This document shows, in pieces, positions 26,486 to 34,282 of a DNA stretch of 64,000 bases (positions are counted from its first letter, which is position 1; each line of letters opens with the position of its first letter). The position numbers and the translations under genes are program-made. Location of the stretch: positions 1,550,001 to 1,614,000 of the forward strand of contig NZ_CP081495.1 in NCBI RefSeq assembly GCF_025919725.1, in the 5' to 3' direction. Below the pieces are notes generated by a model, which worked only from the letters and a program-made list of their open reading frames with translations, was not told the origin of the DNA and did no database searches. This DNA comes from Flavobacterium agricola. Lineage in GTDB: Bacteria > Bacteroidota > Bacteroidia > Flavobacteriales > Flavobacteriaceae.

Positions 26486-27409
26486 TTAATGGCAAGCTGG
26501 GTTTAAATGCTTTTTCAAGCCGCCCGTTGTACCTTCGCAATTTAAAATATCGTTAAACGGAGGAACAACCCCATTAATCTTAATTTCTTCAATTGTTAAA
26601 TATCCGTCGTTATCATCGTCAGCATCCATGTAATTTGGAATACCATCTCCGTCGGTATCAATAATAGTTCCATCTTCATTATAACCAAATTCGTAACGAG
26701 AAGGAATTCCATCATTATCTTGATCTAAATAGAAAACTTGATTTAAGTTGAAAGTAAAAATTAACGGTGCGTAAGCCGGAATACCAGCCGATGCGCTGTT
26801 GTAATACCCTAAACCAGATGGAACAAACATAACACCAGATCCGTAGTTAGAAAATTGCAGTGTTCCGTCTGATGCAAAACTACTTGTACCTGATCTGAAT
26901 TTTGGCATAATTAATTGCCAACCTGCAACTACGTTAGTTAAATCAAAACGAGCACCTAATTCGTTAGAATCAAAAACTTTTCCGTCTAAAGTAAAACCTT
27001 TGTACGTAGCAATTACTGCATCAGCACCAGATGGTCGGTTTCCGTATTCTTCGTTTTCAAACGCTTCAATATTATCAGGTTTATCATCTAATTGTAAATA
27101 ATAAATTTTATAAGTAACATCTTTACTTTTAAAATTTAAAACTTTAATAGGAAATTCGGTTTGATCCATAATTGACACGGTTGATGCATCTTTAATAGAA
27201 TCAAAAACTACGTTAATTACATCGCCATTATTATTTTTAGTAACATTAATGGAATGGTTGTTTAAATATTCTTCAATCTGAACAATGTTTTCAGCATAAA
27301 CTTCGTCGTATGGTCGAGGTGGTGTGTAAGACACATTGTCATCCTTTTTACAATTCACAAAAAAAAGAGTCGAAACAACTCCTAGAACGGATAAAAATTT
27401 CTTCATCAC
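26486..27409 (-). CDS. FKBP-type prolyl isomerase lipoprotein with Ca2+-binding repeats
   Basis: This 307-residue envelope lipoprotein has a lipobox at LFFVNCKKDD. An FKBP-like domain (about residues 135-232) shows ADAVIATYKGFTLDGKVFDS, GWQLIMPKFRSG, SGVMFVPSGLGYY and APLIFTFNL. The remaining C-terminus has thrombospondin-type-3/EF-hand-like acidic repeats: DQDNDGIPS, DTDGDGIPNYMDADDDNDGYLT. Thus an extracytoplasmic folding factor is fused to a calcium-binding stalk. The final segment contains two cysteines (NCEGTT...NPACH) that could form a disulfide. Confidence 0.85.
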   Translation of the reverse strand: MMKKFLSVLGVVSTLFFVNCKKDDNVSYTPPRPYDEVYAENIVQIEEYLNNHSINVTKNNNGDVINVVFDSIKDASTVSIMDQTEFPIKVLNFKSKDVTYKIYYLQLDDKPDNIEAFENEEYGNRPSGADAVIATYKGFTLDGKVFDSNELGARFDLTNVVAGWQLIMPKFRSGTSSFASDGTLQFSNYGSGVMFVPSGLGYYNSASAGIPAYAPLIFTFNLNQVFYLDQDNDGIPSRYEFGYNEDGTIIDTDGDGIPNYMDADDDNDGYLTIEEIKINGVVPPFNDILNCEGTTGGLKKHLNPACH

Positions 27410-27428
27410 TATTTATAATTATTAACCC

Positions 27429-27457
27429 TTGCAAGATACAATTTTCATTTATTTTTG
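27429..27457 (+). promoter_or_regulatory. Promoter for the S4-domain gene
   Basis: TTG at 27429-27431 and TATTTTTG at 27450-27457, with an 18-base spacer, match the Bacteroidota consensus. The ATG follows 30 bases later. Confidence 0.7.
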
Positions 27458-27486
27458 TACTATATTTAATCATAGATTTTTAAAAA

Positions 27487-27888
27487 ATGAGAATTGATAA
27501 ATTTTTATGGTGCGTACGTTATTTTAAAACCCGAAGTTTAGCAGCCGAAGCTATTAAAAAAGGGCATGTAAGCGTGAATTCGCAAACTGCTAAAGCTTCT
27601 CGAGATGTTTTTCCTTCAGACAAAATTGTTTTACGTAAGGACCAAATAAATTATGAAATGGTTGTTTTAGATTTGCCTCCAAATCGCGTGGGTGCCAAAT
27701 TGGTTGATATGTACATTAAAGATACTACCCCGCAAGAAGCTTTTGACCATTTAGAACTTTTAAAGCTTGCCAAACAACATTACCGAGCAAAAGGACAAGG
27801 AAGGCCAACTAAGAAAGATCGTCGAGATATTGAAGATTATGTTGAAGATATTGATACAGACGATGAAACTACTGAAAAACAAGCCTAA
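27487..27888 (+). CDS. hslR: S4-domain RNA-binding protein (Hsp15-like)
   Basis: This 133-residue protein has an N-terminal S4 domain (MRIDKFLWCVRYFKTRSLAAEAIKKGHVSVN, given here as the diagnostic R-I-D-K-F-L start and K-G-H-V-S-V-N turn). It also has a basic linker (KDRRDIEDY) and an acidic tail rich in D and E. Relatives (HslR/Hsp15) bind 50S subunits with stalled nascent chains, helping recycle ribosomes. It precedes a phosphoribosyltransferase gene by 23 bases in the same direction. Confidence 0.85.
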   Translation: MRIDKFLWCVRYFKTRSLAAEAIKKGHVSVNSQTAKASRDVFPSDKIVLRKDQINYEMVVLDLPPNRVGAKLVDMYIKDTTPQEAFDHLELLKLAKQHYRAKGQGRPTKKDRRDIEDYVEDIDTDDETTEKQA

Positions 27889-27911
27889 ACAAAAACAAAC
27901 AACAAAACCGA

Positions 27912-28406
27912 ATGGAAAATATTATTTTAACTGATCAAGAAATTAAATTTAAAACCAAACGAATTGCTTATCAGATTTACGAAACCTTTGTAAACGAGCA
28001 AGAAATTGTTATTGCAGGAATTTCTAAAAGCGGTTATATTTTTTCGCAACGTATTGCCGATGAATTAGAAAAAATTTCTGATTTAAAAGTAATACGTTGC
28101 GAGGTAGCAATTAATAAAAGTGAACCATACCAAAAAATAAACACATCAATACAACCCGAAGCATACCAAAACAAAGCGGTTGTTTTAGTTGATGATGTTT
28201 TAAATTCTGGTGCAACCTTAATGTACGGTGTAAAACATTTTCTTGATGTACCGATAAAAAAATTAAAAACAGCTGTTTTGGTAGACAGAAATCATAAAAA
28301 CTTCCCGATTAAGGCAGATTTTAAAGGCATTTCGCTATCAACTTCTTTACACGAGCACATACAAGTTGTTTTTACAGAAAATAGCGCACAAGCCTTACTA
28401 AGTTAG
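27912..28406 (+). CDS. Phosphoribosyltransferase family protein (PyrR/Apt-like)
   Basis: This 164-residue type-I phosphoribosyltransferase has the PRPP-binding loop VVLVDDVLNSGATLMYGV (about residues 93-110). The N-terminal section KTKRIAYQIYETF and AGISKSGYIFSQRIADEL resemble PyrR-like and small uncharacterised PRTases. The substrate base is unknown. It follows the S4-domain gene, and the stop overlaps by nine bases the stop of aroK on the other strand. Confidence 0.87.
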   Translation: MENIILTDQEIKFKTKRIAYQIYETFVNEQEIVIAGISKSGYIFSQRIADELEKISDLKVIRCEVAINKSEPYQKINTSIQPEAYQNKAVVLVDDVLNSGATLMYGVKHFLDVPIKKLKTAVLVDRNHKNFPIKADFKGISLSTSLHEHIQVVFTENSAQALLS

Positions 28407-28916
28407 TTTAGAAACAAGCTCCGCAACAACCGCATCAGTTGTTTTACCATCAGTCAACACTGTATTTTTTGATTGATGGTAAAAATAACTACGGTCAAAC
28501 AAATGTTTGGCTACATATTCGGTTAATTCTTCTTTGCTTTTACCTACAATTAGCGGTCTTTGATTGTTTGATTGTAATAACCTATTTACAATCTCGTTAA
28601 TCGATGTTTTTAAGTAAAAAGAAGCAATATCTGTATTTTTAAGAACTTCATGGTTGTTTGCATAACAAGGTGTGCCACCGCCCAAACTTAAAACAAATTG
28701 AGAATGATTTTCTAAAAATTGATGCAGGGCTTGATGTTCGTATTTTCTAAAAAAAACTTCGCCTTTTTGATTAAAAATTTCTGAAATGCTTAATCCAAGG
28801 TTTTGCTCAATAATAGAATCCAAATCGTAAAACGGAATATTTAAGGAATTGGCCAGCGCTTTACCAACGGTAGATTTGCCAGAGCCCATATATCCTACTA
28901 AAATAATTTTGTTCAT
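28398..28916 (-). CDS. aroK: Shikimate kinase
   Basis: This 172-residue P-loop kinase phosphorylates shikimate in chorismate synthesis. The Walker A motif is GYMGSGKSTVG at residues 8-18. It is followed by the substrate region FYDLDSIIEQ (the shikimate-binding DxD), the FRKYE segment, SLGGGTPCY, and the lid RPLIVG. Length and order are typical. It is convergent with the phosphoribosyltransferase gene. Confidence 0.95.
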   Translation of the reverse strand: MNKIILVGYMGSGKSTVGKALANSLNIPFYDLDSIIEQNLGLSISEIFNQKGEVFFRKYEHQALHQFLENHSQFVLSLGGGTPCYANNHEVLKNTDIASFYLKTSINEIVNRLLQSNNQRPLIVGKSKEELTEYVAKHLFDRSYFYHQSKNTVLTDGKTTDAVVAELVSKLT

Positions 28917-28987
28917 GTATAAACTACTTATAATAAATAACTTAATAAATCAGGGGTAAAAAAAAGCAAATTTAAATGTTTTTTCTC

Positions 28988-29017
28988 TTGCATTGTTAAA
29001 AAAACGTCCTATCTTTG
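28988..29017 (+). promoter_or_regulatory. Promoter of the tRNA-Lys array
   Basis: TTG (28988-28990) and TATCTTTG (29010-29017) with a 19-base spacer match the Bacteroidota consensus exactly, 56 bases ahead of the first tRNA. Confidence 0.8.
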
Positions 29018-29073
29018 CACCCGCAATAAGGCAGTTAATATACTGCTATTTTTGCTAACAAATATAACAAAAT

Positions 29074-29146
29074 GACTTGGTAGCTCAGTTGGTAGAGCAC
29101 ATCACTTTTAATGATGGGGTCCTGGGTTCGAGCCCCAGCCAGGTCA
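29074..29146 (+). tRNA. tRNA-Lys (TTT), copy 1 of 6
   Basis: A 73-base cloverleaf has acceptor GACTTGG / CCAGGTC, discriminator A, anticodon loop CTTTTAA and T-loop TTCGAGC. CCA is not encoded. The sequence is identical in all six copies. Confidence 0.96.
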
Positions 29147-29177
29147 CTTTTTATTGAATTTTACTTTTTTAAGTAAT

Positions 29178-29250
29178 GACTTGGTAGCTCAGTTGGTAGA
29201 GCACATCACTTTTAATGATGGGGTCCTGGGTTCGAGCCCCAGCCAGGTCA
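29178..29250 (+). tRNA. tRNA-Lys (TTT), copy 2 of 6
   Basis: Identical to copy 1 and offset by 104 bases. The spacer is 31 bases of AT-rich sequence with an imperfect TACTT/AAGTA dyad. Confidence 0.96.
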
Positions 29251-29281
29251 CTTTTTATTGAATTTTACTTTTTTAAGTAGC

Positions 29282-29354
29282 GACTTGGTAGCTCAGTTGG
29301 TAGAGCACATCACTTTTAATGATGGGGTCCTGGGTTCGAGCCCCAGCCAGGTCA
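29282..29354 (+). tRNA. tRNA-Lys (TTT), copy 3 of 6
   Basis: Identical mature sequence, with a period of 104 bases. Its spacer differs from the previous one by only one or two bases. Confidence 0.96.
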
Positions 29355-29385
29355 CTTTTTATTGAATTTTACTTTTTTAAGTAAC

Positions 29386-29458
29386 GACTTGGTAGCTCAG
29401 TTGGTAGAGCACATCACTTTTAATGATGGGGTCCTGGGTTCGAGCCCCAGCCAGGTCA
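29386..29458 (+). tRNA. tRNA-Lys (TTT), copy 4 of 6
   Basis: Identical mature sequence, with a period of 104 bases from copy 3. Confidence 0.96.
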
Positions 29459-29490
29459 CTTTTTTATTGAATTTTACTTTTTTAAGTAAC

Positions 29491-29563
29491 GACTTGGTAG
29501 CTCAGTTGGTAGAGCACATCACTTTTAATGATGGGGTCCTGGGTTCGAGCCCCAGCCAGGTCA
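29491..29563 (+). tRNA. tRNA-Lys (TTT), copy 5 of 6
   Basis: Identical mature sequence. The spacer is 32 bases because of one extra T after the discriminator. Confidence 0.96.
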
Positions 29564-29595
29564 CTTTTTTATTGAATTTTACTTTTTTAAGTAAC

Positions 29596-29668
29596 GACTT
29601 GGTAGCTCAGTTGGTAGAGCACATCACTTTTAATGATGGGGTCCTGGGTTCGAGCCCCAGCCAGGTCA
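29596..29668 (+). tRNA. tRNA-Lys (TTT), copy 6 of 6
   Basis: Identical mature sequence and the last repeat unit. It is followed by a different 3' flank with a terminator hairpin. Confidence 0.96.
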
Positions 29669-29677
29669 CAAACTTCG

Positions 29678-29713
29678 AGTCAAGCTATTAACTAGTTTGA
29701 CTTTTTTTTTTAA
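29678..29713 (+). terminator. Terminator after the tRNA-Lys array
   Basis: A 10-bp stem AGTCAAGCTA / TAGTTTGACT (one G-T pair) with a 5-base loop is followed by a run of T. Confidence 0.8.
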
Positions 29714-29716
29714 TTT

Positions 29717-29798
29717 GGCCACGTGGAGAAATTGGTAGACTCGCCATCTTGAGGGGGTGGTGCTGCAAGGCGTGTCAGTTCGAATCTGATCGTGGTCA
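29717..29798 (+). tRNA. tRNA-Leu (GAG)
   Basis: An 82-base type II tRNA has acceptor GGCCACG / CGTGGTC and discriminator A. The anticodon stem CCATC / GGTGG encloses the loop TTGAGGG (anticodon GAG). The variable arm is TGCTGCAAGGCG, and the T-loop is TTCGAAT. CCA is not encoded. It follows directly after the tRNA-Lys terminator and may use read-through or its own weak promoter. Confidence 0.93.
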
Positions 29799-29850
29799 CT
29801 TTTTATTCTTTATACTTTTTTACATTTTAATTCGTTTATAAAATAAAAAA

Positions 29851-30264
29851 ATGACAGGATTTGATTATTTTAAGCTGTGTGTAACGGATAAATACGCAAC
29901 TTTTGAAGGTAGAGCTCGTAGAGCTGAGTTTTGGTACTTTTTACTTTTTAATATTATTTTCAATTTTGTGTTTCTGTTTTTATCGCTAGCACTTGTTGGA
30001 GCAACCGATAACACGGTATTTTTTTTAATATACCTTATATATAGTGTTTTAATTATTATACCCAGCATTGCTGTTTGCATACGCAGATTACATGATACAA
30101 ACAGAAGCGGTTGGTGGTATTTATTAAATTTTATTCCCTTTGGTAGTATTGTACTACTTTTTATGTATTGTTACGAAGGGGATGTTGGCAGAAATGGTTA
30201 TGGTAACGATCCGAAACGTCCAGAAGTTATTATTGAGTTTGAAACCATAAATAAAATATCATAA
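29851..30264 (+). CDS. DUF805 domain membrane protein
   Basis: This 137-residue inner-membrane protein begins with the DUF805 signature F-K-L-C-V-T-D-K-Y-A-T-F-E-G-R-A-R-R-A-E-F-W-Y-F. It then has two or three hydrophobic helices, the cytoplasmic C-I-R-R-L-H-D-T-N-R-S-G-W-W motif, and ends with GRNGYGNDP. The function is unknown. It lies between tRNA-Leu and a bidirectional terminator. Confidence 0.9.
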   Translation: MTGFDYFKLCVTDKYATFEGRARRAEFWYFLLFNIIFNFVFLFLSLALVGATDNTVFFLIYLIYSVLIIIPSIAVCIRRLHDTNRSGWWYLLNFIPFGSIVLLFMYCYEGDVGRNGYGNDPKRPEVIIEFETINKIS

Positions 30265-30295
30265 AAAAAGCAGTACTTAAAGTACTGCTTTTTTA
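30263..30295. terminator. Bidirectional terminator
   Basis: The perfect stem AAAAAAGCAGTACTT / AGTACTGCTTTTTT separates the convergent DUF805 and DUF4252 genes. Confidence 0.88.
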
Positions 30296-30814
30296 TTTCG
30301 ATAAATTATTAATTGCTTCGCTACCGGGCAAATCCATCTTATCTGTTAATGCAGATAAAGATTTTAGTGAAAAATTACCTGACAAGGTCATTACTGTAAT
30401 GTTATTAGCGCTTTGCTGATCTTCAATCAACATAAGCAATTCAGCTATCAAATCGCTATTTTTAGTGTTTTTTACATAAACTTTTACCAGTTTTCCGTTG
30501 TTTAAGGCATTTGTAATTTCTTGCAACGGATTTTTACTTAAATAATCGTTTGTTGTAACAACTAATAATTTAGCCGTTGGCGCATCAACAGTAGTTAACA
30601 CGCGTAAATAATCTAAATTTTTAATTAAAGTTAAATAATTCTGTGCGTTGGTATCATTCGGATCAACTTTAATTTTAGACATTAAGTCGAACATTTTTTT
30701 ATTTACAACCACAGCTTTTACTTTGTCGTGTTTTTCAAACGGTTCAAAAACTGCTTGCGCTTGCGCGTACAAACTTGTAAATAGTAAAAATAGCAGTAAA
30801 GTTAGTTTTCTCAT
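30293..30814 (-). CDS. DUF4252-family secreted protein
   Basis: This 173-residue protein has a signal peptide (LLFLLFTSLYAQAQA). The mature part shows KAVVVNKKMFDLMSKI, the DUF4252 pattern V-V-V-N-K-K-M-F, and a C-terminal ITVMTLSGNFSLKSLSAL strand-helix. The family is Bacteroidota-specific, likely periplasmic and of unknown function, and is often encoded beside an ECF sigma factor operon. Here a small membrane-protein gene precedes it in the same orientation by 36 bases. Confidence 0.88.
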   Translation of the reverse strand: MRKLTLLLFLLFTSLYAQAQAVFEPFEKHDKVKAVVVNKKMFDLMSKIKVDPNDTNAQNYLTLIKNLDYLRVLTTVDAPTAKLLVVTTNDYLSKNPLQEITNALNNGKLVKVYVKNTKNSDLIAELLMLIEDQQSANNITVMTLSGNFSLKSLSALTDKMDLPGSEAINNLSK

Positions 30815-30850
30815 AATTGCTTTATTAATCAGTTTAAACGTAAGTTAAGC

Positions 30851-31045
30851 TTATACGTTTCGATTATGATTTAAATGCCAAGAAATGGTATCTAAAGTAG
30901 TTTTAGTTACTTCAAACATACGTTCTATTTTTTTATTTTCTAAACTTTTTTTGGCATGATTGTAATATATAGCAAAACTAATGCCTAAAAATAATACTGA
31001 GGCAATAGAAAACCATTTGAGCATGTTGGGTTGTTTTGTTTTCAT
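30851..31045 (-). CDS. Small membrane-anchored protein (64 aa)
   Basis: I do not recognise this 64-residue frame. A basic N-terminus (MKTKQPNMLKW) precedes one hydrophobic helix (FSIASVLFLGISFAIYY), then a charged region (NHAKKSLENKKIERMFEVTKT). In flavobacterial DUF4252 operons a short membrane protein often lies in this position, which supports coding. No sigma-factor gene is seen upstream here. Confidence 0.5.
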   Translation of the reverse strand: MKTKQPNMLKWFSIASVLFLGISFAIYYNHAKKSLENKKIERMFEVTKTTLDTISWHLNHNRNV

Positions 31046-31098
31046 AGTACGTGGTATTAAGCTAAATATACGCAGAAAAATAAAGTAATGGTAAGATT

Positions 31099-31136
31099 AA
31101 ACAAAAAATCTCCCTTTACAGGGAGATTTTTTGTTT
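31099..31136 (-). terminator. Terminator of the cobalamin receptor operon
   Basis: The perfect stem AAACAAAAAATCTCCCT with its complement around TTAC reaches into the 3' end of the lipoprotein gene. It is followed by an AT-rich run on the minus strand. Confidence 0.8.
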
Positions 31137-32145
31137 AATCTTGGTAAAATCCGTTAGTTCCTAATCCACCTTTAAACGTGGCTAAAACTGAACCTGACGT
31201 GTTGTATATTGTTATTGTACTTTCTTCTGTAAACGCATTAGCATCTGATGTAAATACTTTTCCGTCTATCACATTAAATCCGTATAAAGCAGACCAACCA
31301 CCATCGGCAACTTTAAAAAGTTCTTTTGCTGAGGCATTCTGAGCCAATTGTGCTAAACTAATTTCGTAAACACCTAAATTAGAAGTAAAATATAAATTAT
31401 CACGATCTTCAACTAAATAATTAGCTCCAGCCAGTGCAAACGTATTGGTTTTAGAAACTGCATTATTTGTAATTGTTTCAATCGTTGTGATTGCTCCAGA
31501 AGTTAAAACATAAACCTGACCGTTTTCTTCTGATAATCCTTTAACAGATGCATCAAAAGCAATTGTATTTTCAACCGCTTGTGTTGCTGCATTAATAATA
31601 GCCAATTTTCCAGCAGAATAAGGATTAGAACCAACGTAAATTTTATTATTACTTTCTACAAGCAATTCTCCTGCAAAATCAAGAGTAATTGTTTTAACCA
31701 AAGTAAAGCTATTGGTATTATAAACCGTTATGGTTTTATTTGAATTGGTTACATACAACAATCCGTTTTCAACCAAAGCATAACGCGGATTATTTAATTG
31801 CTCGGTAATTGTAGTTACTTTTTTAAAATCTTTTTTATTTACAACTTCAACTACGTTTGAATTGTTTACAACAATAAAAACCAAATCATCAGAAAAAGCT
31901 AAACTTTGAGCAACATCGCCTAATTCTAACTGATTGGCATCAAAATATATATTGTTTTTAATCGCAGTTATTCCTTTATCAATCCAGCTAACAGATGCAT
32001 TTGTAGAAAGAAAGTTACCTTCATTTAACACTATTATTCCTTCTGAATAATTTACAGCACCGTCTGCATTTCCTGATTTGTTATCATCAGAAGAACACGA
32101 AAATAGTAAGCTCGCAACAAGAGCTAATCCAAAAATCTTTTTCAT
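31135..32145 (-). CDS. DUF5074/beta-propeller surface lipoprotein (cobalamin-associated)
   Basis: This 336-residue lipoprotein has a lipobox at LLFSCSSDD. The rest folds as a six- or seven-bladed propeller of the YncE/DUF5074 kind, with repeating N-x-Y-V-x-x and V-x-x-N-x-x-N units. It lies 15 bases downstream of the TonB receptor gene, under the same cobalamin riboswitch. Surface lipoproteins of this type often help the receptor capture ligand, so a role in binding cobalamin or a cobalamin complex is likely but inferred. Confidence 0.8.
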   Translation of the reverse strand: MKKIFGLALVASLLFSCSSDDNKSGNADGAVNYSEGIIVLNEGNFLSTNASVSWIDKGITAIKNNIYFDANQLELGDVAQSLAFSDDLVFIVVNNSNVVEVVNKKDFKKVTTITEQLNNPRYALVENGLLYVTNSNKTITVYNTNSFTLVKTITLDFAGELLVESNNKIYVGSNPYSAGKLAIINAATQAVENTIAFDASVKGLSEENGQVYVLTSGAITTIETITNNAVSKTNTFALAGANYLVEDRDNLYFTSNLGVYEISLAQLAQNASAKELFKVADGGWSALYGFNVIDGKVFTSDANAFTEESTITIYNTSGSVLATFKGGLGTNGFYQD

Positions 32146-32160
32146 TATTTAGTTTATTAA

Positions 32161-33987
32161 TTAAATTTTTATTGTTAGTTGTACATTATAATTAATTCCG
32201 GGTAACCAACGCTCAACCATGGTTTGGTACGCTTGGTTGGTAAAATTATTTGCTTTAATTGCAAGACTGTATTTTGGTGTAATTTGATAATCTACCGCAG
32301 CATTGGCAATAAAATAGCTATCAATATTATATTGGGTATTATTATTGGTACGCGTATAAACTTCGCCGTTAAACAATCCGCTAACATCAAAACTAAATTT
32401 ATTTAGTTGGTAATTGATGCCAAAAGTTGCTTTATGTTTGGGTACATAAATTTGAAACTTATTGGTTTCATCATTTTTAGCATGCGTATATGCATATAAA
32501 GCAGACAATTTAAATTGATGTTGATGGATTTGAAACTGATAATCGCCAAAAACTTCGGCTCCCCAAATGGTAACTTTGTTTGTGTTTTGCGCTCCCCAAT
32601 ATCCGCCCGAAGTAGGCAACCATTGAATTAAATTGGATACCGAATTGTAATATATATTAGCTGCTATTGCACTGTTTTTTGTTTTATAGGATTGATTTAC
32701 CTCAACCTGATAACTTTCTTCCGGCTTTAAATCTAAATTACCGCCCGGTTGCCAATACAAATCGTTAAATGTTGGAATTCGGTAATTTTTAGAAGTTCGT
32801 ACTTTAAGTTCGTAGTTTTCAGTTGGCGTAAACAACAAACCAGCAGAATATAGAAATGGCGTTTCATAATCGGAAGAATAATCAATCTTGGCTCCTACCT
32901 CAGCATGCCATTTTTCGGCAAATTGATTGGCATATAAAACAGAAGCTTCTACATTGGTACGTTCGGCAGCATCAATTCCAGAATCATGTCCGTTGCCTTT
33001 ACTATTAGTTATAGAAACAACAGATGCAAGCTTACTGTGGTTGTTAATTTTATAGCTTCCCTCCCATTTGGCAAAAAGAGAATTTACATTGCCTTCGCTG
33101 TATTGATTTAAAGGTAATTGGTCGTAAAATTGATAACGTTCAGAAAATACCGCTGCCTTTAATTCGCTAACAAATGCATTTGTTTTATACTGCCAACTTA
33201 ACAAGTTCCTAAAGGCATAATTGCGATATTTGGTAGGTATTTGATTTGGGCTAACTAATGAAAAATGACGTTCGTCTAAAAAAGTTGAGCTGTAAAAGCT
33301 TACTATATTTTTGTTGTTAATTTTATAACCTAGCGTTGCCCCAACGGTATTAGAATAAAATTGACCGTTTTTATTTTTCCAATCCTTTTTATGTTGTTTG
33401 TAATTGTTTTTAGAATCTAATCGATTAAACGAAACGTCAAAACTCCATTTTTGGTTGTTTACTTGCCAACGTCCACCAGCATTGTACGTATCAAAACTTC
33501 CGTAACCTAAATTAAATTCTCCTTGATTTCTGTTTTTAAAATACAAATCGTTGTTTAGCTCAATTGTTCCGCCAATGGCACCACTGCCTTTTAAAACACC
33601 ACCACCGCCCGGTAAAACCGAAATTTGATCGTAACTTTTTAAAGGCATCGAATTAAAATCTGATTGCCCCAACAAAAAGCTATTAACCGGAATTCCGTTC
33701 CATAAAACAGCGGTTTGTTGTGCGGTTGTACCACGAAAAGATGGAGATGAAACCATACCAGCACCATTTTCTTTAAAAAAAATAGGCGTTTTAAACTGAA
33801 GTAATTGGGTTAAATTTTCAGCATGATTTCGCACAACAGAATCATTCAACTCAATTTTAGATTGGGTTTTATTAAAATTTTTAGAAACTAAATCGGTAAT
33901 TACAATTTCGTCTAATACATGTTCCTGAGCATATAATCCCGTTACAAAACATGTACTTAAAACAAGCATTAATTTATTTAAATACAT
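32161..33987 (-). CDS. btuB: TonB-dependent receptor, BtuB-like (cobalamin)
   Basis: This 608-residue outer-membrane receptor has a signal peptide (LSTCFVTGLYAQE). A TonB-box/plug region (VLDEIVITDLVSKN, then PSFRGTTAQQTAVLWNGIPVN and VLPGGGGVLKGSGAIGGTIEL) is followed by a 22-strand barrel ending NVQLTIKI. Its expression is controlled by the upstream B12 riboswitch. It sits with a DUF5074 lipoprotein and opposite a BtuFCD-like ABC transporter. Together these make cobalamin, or a related corrinoid, the likely substrate. Confidence 0.9.
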   Translation of the reverse strand: MYLNKLMLVLSTCFVTGLYAQEHVLDEIVITDLVSKNFNKTQSKIELNDSVVRNHAENLTQLLQFKTPIFFKENGAGMVSSPSFRGTTAQQTAVLWNGIPVNSFLLGQSDFNSMPLKSYDQISVLPGGGGVLKGSGAIGGTIELNNDLYFKNRNQGEFNLGYGSFDTYNAGGRWQVNNQKWSFDVSFNRLDSKNNYKQHKKDWKNKNGQFYSNTVGATLGYKINNKNIVSFYSSTFLDERHFSLVSPNQIPTKYRNYAFRNLLSWQYKTNAFVSELKAAVFSERYQFYDQLPLNQYSEGNVNSLFAKWEGSYKINNHSKLASVVSITNSKGNGHDSGIDAAERTNVEASVLYANQFAEKWHAEVGAKIDYSSDYETPFLYSAGLLFTPTENYELKVRTSKNYRIPTFNDLYWQPGGNLDLKPEESYQVEVNQSYKTKNSAIAANIYYNSVSNLIQWLPTSGGYWGAQNTNKVTIWGAEVFGDYQFQIHQHQFKLSALYAYTHAKNDETNKFQIYVPKHKATFGINYQLNKFSFDVSGLFNGEVYTRTNNNTQYNIDSYFIANAAVDYQITPKYSLAIKANNFTNQAYQTMVERWLPGINYNVQLTIKI

Positions 33988-34019
33988 AGCTTACCTTACA
34001 TCCCGAAGGCATTTTTAAA

Positions 34020-34200
34020 AAGTTATATTAGGCAGGTCTCCTGGCTTGTGTCTTTTTACGAACCTTCCCGTTTGTTTTCTAAACAGTGGTATAAAGCAAT
34101 GTAAAAAGCATTCTAAATAGAACAAAACATACAGTTGCGGGTACAGCACAGGCTTAAAATACCTGTTTCCCTATTATTACAATTTTGTAACCTAATGCGC
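34020..34200 (-). ncRNA. Cobalamin riboswitch (AdoCbl type)
   Basis: On the minus strand the leader carries the B12 box GCCAGGAGACCTGCC (plus strand 34031-34045) and GGGAAACAGGT near 34163-34172. It also has GCTGTACCCGCAACTGT (34133-34149), the core signatures of the class. It spans about 180 bases and ends about 33 bases before the receptor ATG. Binding of adenosylcobalamin is expected to turn off receptor expression. The aptamer is preceded by a -7 element at 34203-34210. Confidence 0.93.
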
Positions 34201-34202
34201 AG

Positions 34203-34210
34203 CAAATATA
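34203..34210 (-). promoter_or_regulatory. -7 element of the riboswitch/receptor transcript
   Basis: CAAATATA on the plus strand reads TATATTTG on the minus strand, placing the transcript start just before the riboswitch. Confidence 0.6.
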
Positions 34211-34253
34211 AAAAAAGATATGTATAAAACAGATGTTATCTAAAACAAGTTCC

Positions 34254-34261
34254 TATTTTTG
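34254..34261 (+). promoter_or_regulatory. -7 element of the btuF-like operon
   Basis: TATTTTTG at 34254-34261, 21 bases before the ATG. It lies about 45 bases from the divergent receptor promoter. No riboswitch is seen on this strand. Confidence 0.5.
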
Positions 34262-34282
34262 TAGACAAATAAAGTAAATAAT

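Larger units (their letters stand above)
29074..29668 (+). repeat. Tandem array of six tRNA-Lys units (104-105 bp)
   Basis: Six direct repeats each consist of an identical tRNA-Lys plus a nearly identical 31-32-base spacer. The long open frame seen across copies 3-6 is a by-product of the repeat, not a gene. Confidence 0.97.

Noticed and set aside
29074..29668. CRISPR array (direct repeats with regular spacing)
   Set aside because: The repeats are functional tRNA genes with cloverleaf structure, and the spacers are nearly identical rather than unique.
29362..29691. 109-codon open frame with three repeated NFTFLSNDLVAQLVEHITF-type units
   Set aside because: It is read straight through four tRNA-Lys genes; the repeated protein is a by-product of the tRNA repeats.
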